From Pararhodobacter oceanensis (GTDB taxonomy: Bacteria > Pseudomonadota > Alphaproteobacteria > Rhodobacterales > Rhodobacteraceae), in the NCBI RefSeq assembly GCF_003076755.1, contig NZ_QDKM01000001.1:372001-436000 (forward strand): DNA of 64,000 nucleotides. Reading direction: 5' to 3'. Made by a program: the position numbers and the translations under genes. Positions 58,109-64,000 of the stretch are shown here, piece by piece; positions within the stretch are counted from its first letter, which is position 1, and each line of letters opens with the position of its first letter. The notes below the pieces were generated by a model. That model saw only the letters and a program-made list of their open reading frames with translations, ran no database searches and was not told the DNA's origin.

Positions 58109-59836
58109 TTAATGTCCGCCCGGCTCGTCCATCGCACGGCTGAGCAAGATCACCGGAATGATGCCCAGCGCCACGATCATCAGCGCCGAGGTCGAAGCCT
58201 CGCCCAGCCGCCCGTCCGAGGCCAGCCGGTAGGTGCGGATGGCCAGCGTGTCCAGATTGAACGGCCGCACGATCAATGTCGCGGGCAATTCCTTCATCAC
58301 ATCGGCAAAGATAAAGATCGCTGCCGACAACAGCCCGCCGCGCAACAGCGGGAAATGCACCGTCATCAGGGTCCGCGCCGGACCCGAGCCAAGCCCGCGC
58401 GCGGCGTCGTCCAGACTGGGTGGAATACGCTGCAGCGAGGCCTCGACGGTGTTCAGGCTGATTGCCAGAAAGCGCACCGCATAGGCAAAGATCAGGCCGA
58501 CATAGCTGCCGGTTAGCAGCAATCCGGTGGAATAGTCGAAACTGGCGCGCATCCATGCGTCGAGCGAGCGATCCGCCCAAGAGAGCGGCAGCAACACGCC
58601 GACCGCGATCACCGCGCCGGGCATCGCATAGCCGATCCCCGCAATGCCCAGCGTCGCGCGCACCACGCGGCCGCCGTCCATGCGCCGTGCGTAGCCCAGA
58701 AACAACCCCAACACCAAGAGCACAATGACCGCCAGCGCCGCCAGAAACAGGCTGTTGGCGGCAAAGGCAAAGAACCGCTGGCCCCACATAGGATCGCCGA
58801 CCAGCCATGTCAGGCGCAGAAGTTCAAACACCGGCAGTGCAAAGCCAAAGAGGATCGGGACCACGCAGAGCGTCACCACCGAGAGCGCCCGCCAGCCGCG
58901 CAGCGGATGCCGTGCGGCACTGGCCGAACGCCCCGCCGGATCGCCGACATAGCGCCGCGAGCCGCGCAGGAACCGCTCAAGAAACAGCGCGAGCGCGACA
59001 AAACCGATCAGCATCGCCGCCAATTGCGCGGCGGCCACCGGCTCACCGCGCGCGAACCATGTGCGGAAAATGCCGGTGGTCAGGGTCTGCACGCCCAGAT
59101 GCTGCACGGTGCCGTAATCGGCCAGCGTCTCCATCGCAACAAAGGCGGCGCCCGCCACCATCGCCGGACGCGCCATCGGCAGGGCAATGCGGAAGAACGC
59201 GCCGCGCGGGGTCTGGCCCAAGGCGCGGGCGGCCTCGATCAGATGAAGGGATTGGGTGGCAAAGGCGGCGCGGGTCAGCAGGTAGATATAGGGGTAAAGC
59301 ACCAGCGCCAGCAGCACTGCCGCACCGGGCAAAGAGGCCACTTGCGGGAACCAATAGTCGCCGCGTGACCAGTCGAAGACCTCGCGCAATGTGGTCTGGA
59401 ACGGTCCGGCATAGGACATGCGGTCGAAATAGACATAGGCGATGACATAGCCCGGCATGGTCATCGGCAGCATCAGCGCCCATTGCAGACTGCCGCGCCC
59501 CTTGAAATCGAACCCCGCAATCAACCAGCCCGCGCCGACACCTATGGCAAGGGCGAGGCTGACGGTCAGCAGCACCAGCATCAGGGAGTTGCGCAGATAG
59601 AGTGGCAGCACCGTTGCCGCCAGATGCGACCAGGCCCCGCCCGAGGGCACAAAGACCTGCGCCAGTACCGAGATGATCGGCAGGGCGATCAACGCGCCAA
59701 TCAGCAGCGCCCCGACGCTCCAGAGGCTGATGATCCGGCGGCGACTGCGCACGGGGGGCGCCGCGGGGGTGGGCGCTGCGGTGGTGGGTGCCACAGTGGT
59801 GGGTGCCACTTGGGGGGCAATGTCATTGATGGCCAT
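58109..59836 (-). CDS. fbpB: Iron(III) ABC transporter permease (FbpB-like)
   Basis: 575-residue permease with about twelve transmembrane helices, a duplicated BinPDT fold typical of FbpB/AfuB/SfuB. The N-terminus has a low-complexity Ala/Pro/Thr/Val stretch (residues 8-28) before a basic cluster and helix 1. Two EAA-like loops are visible: LIEAARALGQTPRGAFFRIALPMARPAMVAG in the first half and ASLQRIPPSLDDAARGLGSGPARTLMTVHFPLLRGG in the second. ATG 59836 has an AGGA site. It is divergent from the binding-protein gene at 60058. No ATPase gene is present nearby, so it must be encoded elsewhere. Confidence 0.9.
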   Translation of the reverse strand: MAINDIAPQVAPTTVAPTTAAPTPAAPPVRSRRRIISLWSVGALLIGALIALPIISVLAQVFVPSGGAWSHLAATVLPLYLRNSLMLVLLTVSLALAIGVGAGWLIAGFDFKGRGSLQWALMLPMTMPGYVIAYVYFDRMSYAGPFQTTLREVFDWSRGDYWFPQVASLPGAAVLLALVLYPYIYLLTRAAFATQSLHLIEAARALGQTPRGAFFRIALPMARPAMVAGAAFVAMETLADYGTVQHLGVQTLTTGIFRTWFARGEPVAAAQLAAMLIGFVALALFLERFLRGSRRYVGDPAGRSASAARHPLRGWRALSVVTLCVVPILFGFALPVFELLRLTWLVGDPMWGQRFFAFAANSLFLAALAVIVLLVLGLFLGYARRMDGGRVVRATLGIAGIGYAMPGAVIAVGVLLPLSWADRSLDAWMRASFDYSTGLLLTGSYVGLIFAYAVRFLAISLNTVEASLQRIPPSLDDAARGLGSGPARTLMTVHFPLLRGGLLSAAIFIFADVMKELPATLIVRPFNLDTLAIRTYRLASDGRLGEASTSALMIVALGIIPVILLSRAMDEPGGH

Positions 59837-59892
59837 GCGGCGGTCCTGCGTTCCTGCCCTCCCCTAGCCGATCAGCGGGGGGCTGTCCAGTT

Positions 59893-59950
59893 ACCCGATC
59901 CTTCTTGTCGGATTTGTCAGATATTATACCCGATTGTTCTTGTCAGAATT
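59893..59950. promoter_or_regulatory. Direct repeats between divergent iron transport genes
   Basis: Two imperfect copies of a 22- to 23-base unit, ACCCGAT..TTCTTGTC.GA.TT, at 59893-59914 and 59928-59950, start to start 35 bases. The region is AT-rich and contains TATTAT at 59922-59927 between the copies. A repeated site in the shared promoter region of divergent iron-uptake genes suggests an operator for an iron-responsive regulator (IscR-, Irr- or RirA-type in this family); which one cannot be decided here. Confidence 0.45.
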
Positions 59951-60057
59951 AAAAACCCGCGATATCCAAGGCGCGCTGGCAGTCCAACTGCTGCGATTCA
60001 CATGCGCCGACCCAGACGCTTTGCGTCAGGCCGGCAGACTTATAGGATGGAGCAAAC

Positions 60058-61065
60058 ATGCTACGCACCCTCACCACTGTCGGATTGACAGCCCTGATTG
60101 CCGCCCCTGCCATGGCGCAGGAGGTCAACCTTTATTCGACCCGTCACTACGACACCGATTTGCACCTTTACGAGAATTTCACCGAGGCCACCGGCATTCA
60201 GGTGAATCTGATCGAAGGTTCGGGCGAGCAGCTGATCCAGCGCATCCAGACCGAAGGCGTCAACAGCCCCGCCGACCTTTACATCACCGTTGATGGCGGG
60301 CGTTTGCACCGTGCGGTCGAAGCCGGTGTGTTCCAGCCGATCGAAAGCGCCGTGCTCGAAGAGCGTGTGCCCGAGGCGCAGCAGCATCCTGACAACCTGT
60401 GGTTCGGCCTGACCGCCCGCGCGCGCGTGATCTTCACCCGCAGCGGCGAGCGTCCCGAGTGGCTCAATGACTACGAAGACCTTGCCGATCCGCGGCTTGA
60501 GGGCGAAGTCTGCATCCGCTCGTCGTCGAATATCTACAACATCTCGCTGATGGCCGAGATGATCGACGCGCTCGGCGCCGAGGCGGCTCAGGAATGGGCA
60601 GCAGGCGTGGCCAATAACCTCGCACGTCCGCCGCAGGGTGGCGACCGTGACCAGCTGCGCGCTCTGGCCGCAGGCGAATGCTCGGTGGCGGTGTCGAACA
60701 CCTATTACTGGGGTGCCTTGGCCTCCTCGCAGGATCCGGCGGATAACGAAGTCGCGGCTGCGGTGGAATTCTTCTATCCGAACCAGGACGACCGCGGCGC
60801 GCATGTGAATATCTCGGGCGCCGGTCTGACCGCCCATGCGCCGAACCCCGAGAACGCGATCCGCTTCCTCGAGTATCTGGTCTCGGATGAAGCGCAGCAA
60901 ATCCTCGCCGATAGCAACAACGAATTCCCGATCGTTCCGGGTGTCGAGATCACCGGTCCGGTGGCGCCCTTCACCGAGTTCAACAGCTCGGGCGTCAATG
61001 TCTCGGTCTACGGTCTGAACGCGCGCCAAGCGACGGATATCTTTGACACCGTCGGCTTCCCATAA
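60058..61065 (+). CDS. fbpA: Iron(III) ABC transporter substrate-binding protein (FutA/FbpA type)
   Basis: 335-residue periplasmic binding protein from ATG 60058, GGAG site. The signal peptide is MLRTLTTVGLTALIAAPAMA. The mature protein begins QEVNLYSTRHYDTDLHLYENF, where the early Tyr and His match iron-ligand positions in FutA-type proteins. SNTYYWGALA near residue 220 carries the paired tyrosine ligands. The C-terminal ENAIRFLEYLVSDEAQQILADSNNEFPIVPG is the family signature. It delivers Fe(III) to the divergently encoded permease. A strong terminator follows. Confidence 0.92.
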   Translation: MLRTLTTVGLTALIAAPAMAQEVNLYSTRHYDTDLHLYENFTEATGIQVNLIEGSGEQLIQRIQTEGVNSPADLYITVDGGRLHRAVEAGVFQPIESAVLEERVPEAQQHPDNLWFGLTARARVIFTRSGERPEWLNDYEDLADPRLEGEVCIRSSSNIYNISLMAEMIDALGAEAAQEWAAGVANNLARPPQGGDRDQLRALAAGECSVAVSNTYYWGALASSQDPADNEVAAAVEFFYPNQDDRGAHVNISGAGLTAHAPNPENAIRFLEYLVSDEAQQILADSNNEFPIVPGVEITGPVAPFTEFNSSGVNVSVYGLNARQATDIFDTVGFP

Positions 61066-61100
61066 GCACATCGACCAGCGCATCTGGCGCGAATGATCCA

Positions 61101-61129
61101 AGGGGGGCAGAGCAATCTGCCCCCTTTTT
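61101..61129 (+). terminator. Intrinsic terminator after fbpA
   Basis: Nine-bp stem GGGGGCAGA / TCTGCCCCC with a GCAA loop and a five-T tail, starting 36 bases after the stop codon. Confidence 0.85.
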
Positions 61130-61213
61130 GCTGCCGCCCCCCTGCATTCGGCCCATTTGCGGCTTATATCAGGTCATCAGAAGAGAAACGCTCTGCCAAG
61201 GAAAGGGAGATCC

Positions 61214-62044
61214 ATGCCCAAAGATGTGTATACGCCGCCCAAAGTCTGGACCTGGGAACAAGAGAGCGGCGGGCAATTTGCCTCGATCAATCGCCCGATC
61301 TCGGGGCCGACCCATGACAAGACGCTGCCGGTTGGCGAGCATCCGCTGCAGCTCTATTCACTGGGCACGCCGAACGGGGTGAAAGTGACGATCATGCTGG
61401 AGGAGCTGCTGGCACTTGGCCATTCAGGCGCCGAATATGATGCCTGGCTGATCAATATCGGCGAGGGCGACCAGTTTTCCTCGGGCTTTGTCGAGATCAA
61501 CCCGAACTCGAAAATCCCCGCCTTGATGGACCGCAGCGGCGATGAACCGCTGCCGGTGTTCGAATCCGGCTCGATCTTGGTGCATCTGGCCGAGAAATTC
61601 GGCGCCCTGCTGCCCGCCTCCGGCCCCGCGCGCACCGAAGTGATGAACTGGCTGTTCTGGCAGATGGGCGCGGCCCCCTATCTGGGCGGCGGCTTTGGCC
61701 ATTTCTACGCCTATGCGCCGGAGAAATTCGAGTATCCGATCAACCGTTTCGCGATGGAAGTGAAACGGCAACTGGATGTGCTGGACCGCGCTTTGTCGAA
61801 ACGCCGCTTTATCGCCGGAGACGAATATTCCATCGCCGATATCGCGATCTACCCGTGGTATGGGCGGCTGGTCGAGGGCGGCGCCTATGATGCGGCCGAG
61901 TTCCTTTCGGTGCAGGACTACAAGCATGTGATCCGCTGGGCCGCTGAGATCGCCGAACGTCCGGCAGTGAAACGCGGGCGGCGGGTCAATCTGACCAGCG
62001 AGGGCAATGTGCCCGAACGCCATTCGGCGGCCGATCTGGACTGA
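61214..62044 (+). CDS. yghU: Glutathione S-transferase, YghU-like
   Basis: 276-residue thioredoxin-fold transferase of the YghU/YfcG group. ATG 61214 has an AAGGGAGA site. The long N-terminal extension (YTPPKVWTWEQESGGQFASINRPISG) is characteristic of YghU, followed by the GST N-domain LQLYSLGTPNGVKVTIMLEELLALG with the glutathione-contact residues N and K, then INPNSKIPALMD and FESGSILVHLAEKFG. The helical C-domain ends with FIAGDEYSIADIAIYPWYG. Relatives have disulfide-bond reductase and peroxidase activity with glutathione. Encoded alone and followed by a terminator. Confidence 0.92.
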   Translation: MPKDVYTPPKVWTWEQESGGQFASINRPISGPTHDKTLPVGEHPLQLYSLGTPNGVKVTIMLEELLALGHSGAEYDAWLINIGEGDQFSSGFVEINPNSKIPALMDRSGDEPLPVFESGSILVHLAEKFGALLPASGPARTEVMNWLFWQMGAAPYLGGGFGHFYAYAPEKFEYPINRFAMEVKRQLDVLDRALSKRRFIAGDEYSIADIAIYPWYGRLVEGGAYDAAEFLSVQDYKHVIRWAAEIAERPAVKRGRRVNLTSEGNVPERHSAADLD

Positions 62045-62070
62045 GGTCTGTTGCGGCTTATGTATTGAGG

Positions 62071-62100
62071 AAAAGGCGCGGGGAGACCTGCGCCTTTTTT
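62071..62100 (+). terminator. Intrinsic terminator after yghU
   Basis: Stem AAAAGGCGC / GCGCCTTTT around a ten-base loop, with a six-T run at 62095-62100, 27 bases after the stop codon. Confidence 0.8.
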
Positions 62101-62129
62101 GATGTCCGTGCTTTGGTGCCGCTGTCAGA

Positions 62130-62180
62130 GGGGGCCAGCCCCCGCGCGCGGAGCGCGCCCCCGGGATATTTAGGGGCATA
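62130..62180. repeat. GC-rich dispersed-type intergenic motif
   Basis: Short adjacent dyads: GGGGGC / GCCCCC (62130-62143, two-base loop), then a GCGCGC / GCGCGC dyad around GGA, then CCCCCGGGATATTTAGGGGC. I recall phrases of the form CCCCCGGGATATTT as common between genes in Rhodobacteraceae genomes, but cannot count copies here. Lies between convergent yghU and the thiamine-diphosphate enzyme gene. Confidence 0.45.
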
Positions 62181-62225
62181 AAGTGGGCGATATTTTAGGC
62201 AAATTTTCGGTGAATTGCCTGTGAA

Positions 62226-63848
62226 TTAGATACGCATGCGCGGCACGTCATGGGGGTCAAGGCGGAGTTCGATCAGCATGGGGCCGTTGCGGGTTTTGAG
62301 GGCGTCAAGCGCGGCTTCGAGACTGTCGTTCGAGTTTACCTCGATCCCCTGCCCGCCCAGCGCGGTGGCGATAGCGGCGAAAGAGGGCCAGTGGAACTCG
62401 GTCAGGCTGGGGTCCATTTGCCGGTCGATGAACTGGATATGCTCGGCGCCATAGGCGGAATCATTGGCGACGATCACGATCAGATCAAGCCCGAGGCGCA
62501 CAGCGGTGTTGAATTCATTGATCCCGCCCATCATGAAACCGCCGTCACCGCTGAACACCACCACTGGCCGATCCGGCGCGGCCAATCCGGCACCGATCGC
62601 CTCTTGCAGCCCCAGCCCGATCGATCCGAAATTCGCCGTCACCACAAAGCTTTGCGGGTCTTGCACGGAAATCCGGCACCAGACCTCGGTCATGAAGCGC
62701 CCGCCATCGGTGATTAGCACGCGGTTCTCGGGCAGCGCCTGTTCAAAACGCTCGAGCGTATGGACGTAATTCACGCAGCCCTCGGCAGTTTTCGCCGAGC
62801 CGGTGGGATGCGCGGTCAGCACCTCGATATCCAACTCGCGGGTGAAGCCGCTGGGCGGGATTTCGGCCTCGTCGAGCCAATAGACGATGGTCTCGGCGGT
62901 CAGCCCCGAATCTGCAACCAGCGCCGCATCGGGATGCAAGCCGCCGCCAATCGCAGTGGGCTCGATATCCACCTGAATGATGCGTTTGTCCTTCATCAAC
63001 TTGCCGCGGTCGGTGGTGAAATCATGCAGGCCGGTGCCGAAACAGACGATACAATCGGATTGCGCGATCAGGTCATAGGCGGCCGGCGTGGAAAGCGTGC
63101 CGAAAATGTCGATATTATAGGGGTGATCGTTGAACAGCCCCTTGGCTTTGAGCGTGGTCGCCAAGGGCGCCTCGAGCCGGTCGGCGAGTTTGATCAATTG
63201 CGCACGCGCCGCCACCGCACCGCCACCGGCGAGGATCATCGGGCGCCGCGCCGAGGCAATCATGCCGATCGCTTCATCGAGGATATCGCCCTGCGCCACG
63301 CCGCCGGGTGCGGTGAAGACATCAAGCACATGTTTGCTATGGCTGGTGTCCTGCCACATGAAATCAGCGGGCATGTTGAGCACAATCGGGCGGCGCTCGA
63401 CCTGCGCGCGGTAGAAGGCGCGCGCCACATCCATGGCGACGGTCGCGGGCGTGCGCAGTTGCTTGAAGCCTGCGCCGGTCGCCTTGACCACTTCGCGCTG
63501 GTCGATGCCCTGCAGGTGGCGCGGGTTTTCCACCGGTGTGTCACCGGCCAGCAGCACCATCGGGATATGACCGCGCGCGCCCTCGGTCAGCGCGGTCATA
63601 CAGTTGGTTAATGCCGGCCCATGGGTCACCGAGGCGACGCCGACCTTACCCGCGACATGGGCATAGGCCAGCGCCATCAAGACCGAGCTGCCCTCATGCG
63701 CGGCGGGGACGAAACGGCCACCGCAATCGCGCACGAAACTATCGACCATGAACAGATTGGCATCGCCCATCAGGCCGAACATCGTGTCAACGCCGTGGTC
63801 GCTGACCGCGCGGGCAATGGCTTGATAGACGTGCATCTTCTCGGTCAT
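62226..63848 (-). CDS. Thiamine-diphosphate-dependent enzyme, acetolactate synthase superfamily
   Basis: 540-residue enzyme with the three-domain layout of acetolactate synthase, sulfoacetaldehyde acetyltransferase and benzoylformate decarboxylase. N-terminal Pyr domain: VPAAHEGSSVLMALAYAHVAG holds the activating Glu52, then SVTHGPALTNCMTALTEGARG. Central domain (about 190-330): ARRPMILAGGGAV. C-terminal PP domain: the TPP/Mg motif FSGDGGFMMGGINEFNTAVRLGLDLIVIVANDSAYG. It is not the usual IlvB: length and loops differ and no regulatory-subunit gene is adjacent. Substrate cannot be assigned. ATG 63848 has an AGGAGAGAG site. Bases 63849-64000 show no further gene. Confidence 0.85.
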   Translation of the reverse strand: MTEKMHVYQAIARAVSDHGVDTMFGLMGDANLFMVDSFVRDCGGRFVPAAHEGSSVLMALAYAHVAGKVGVASVTHGPALTNCMTALTEGARGHIPMVLLAGDTPVENPRHLQGIDQREVVKATGAGFKQLRTPATVAMDVARAFYRAQVERRPIVLNMPADFMWQDTSHSKHVLDVFTAPGGVAQGDILDEAIGMIASARRPMILAGGGAVAARAQLIKLADRLEAPLATTLKAKGLFNDHPYNIDIFGTLSTPAAYDLIAQSDCIVCFGTGLHDFTTDRGKLMKDKRIIQVDIEPTAIGGGLHPDAALVADSGLTAETIVYWLDEAEIPPSGFTRELDIEVLTAHPTGSAKTAEGCVNYVHTLERFEQALPENRVLITDGGRFMTEVWCRISVQDPQSFVVTANFGSIGLGLQEAIGAGLAAPDRPVVVFSGDGGFMMGGINEFNTAVRLGLDLIVIVANDSAYGAEHIQFIDRQMDPSLTEFHWPSFAAIATALGGQGIEVNSNDSLEAALDALKTRNGPMLIELRLDPHDVPRMRI

Positions 63849-64000
63849 CGGGGCTCTCTCCTGTCTGGGTTCGGCAAGAGGTTAGCGCAGATGCGATGCG
63901 ATGTGCGCGCAAAGTGAGCGACGTCAGGTGCAATGGCGCGAGAAATGTGCTTAAACCCACAATCTCGCGCGCCAATCACGCACCCTGCCAACAGATCCCG

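Overview
The window looks like chromosomal DNA from a member of the Rhodobacteraceae (Rhodobacterales, Alphaproteobacteria). The basis is high G+C, GTG starts, densely overlapping operons and gene orders typical of that family: lptF-lptG-lptD-surA-pdxA-rsmA, pepA-holC, and hom, glpX, recJ followed by tRNA-Glu. The genus cannot be fixed from the sequence alone.

Layout, left to right. 1-3747 (minus) is the head of a Mrp/Pha-type multisubunit Na+(K+)/H+ antiporter operon: a PhaA-PhaB fusion, PhaC and the first part of PhaD. 4064-9195 (plus) is a flagellar export cluster: lytic transglycosylase, flhA, fliR, flhB and a small FliJ-like coiled-coil gene. 9244-12913 (minus) holds three M20 metallohydrolases (ArgE and two hippurate-hydrolase-like paralogues), divergent from a complete five-gene peptide ABC importer at 13210-18985. 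19223-21480 (minus) is a sulfide/persulfide-type set: persulfide-dioxygenase-like MBL protein, two half-size YeeE/YedE transporters and a DUF442 protein. 21687-23495 encodes a degenerate crotonase/3-hydroxyacyl-CoA dehydrogenase-like protein. holC and pepA (minus) precede the LPS-export and outer-membrane block lptF-lptG-lptD-surA, then pdxA and rsmA. 33519-37277 holds three Tad/Flp pilus pseudopilin-type genes; the last has a large extra exported domain. A TetR regulator, a small lipoprotein, hom, glpX and recJ follow.

A tRNA-Glu(TTC) gene at 43069-43143 is the integration site of a mobile island of about 12.9 kb (43129-56061), bounded by an exact 22-bp direct repeat of the tRNA 3' end. The island carries a type I restriction-modification operon (hsdM-hsdS-small ORF-hsdR), a cargo gene with a CxxxxxxC...H zinc-knuckle-like motif, an unknown gene, an array of GCGCCAGT repeats that looks like a replication origin, a fused archaeo-eukaryotic-type primase/RecA-like helicase, an AlpA-type excisionase/regulator, an unknown gene and a P4-family tyrosine integrase. 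It carries no recognisable capsid, packaging or conjugation gene, so it resembles a P4-like satellite or self-replicating integrative element carrying a defence system. This is the most interesting region of the window.

The right flank returns to chromosome: a small lipoprotein, a VOC-fold protein, an L,D-transpeptidase, divergent iron(III) ABC transporter permease and binding-protein genes with a repeated candidate operator between them, a YghU-like glutathione transferase, and a thiamine-diphosphate enzyme of the acetolactate synthase superfamily. Several hairpin terminators and two dispersed-type intergenic repeat elements (19020-19150 and 62130-62180) are visible. No rRNA, CRISPR array or intact insertion sequence was seen.
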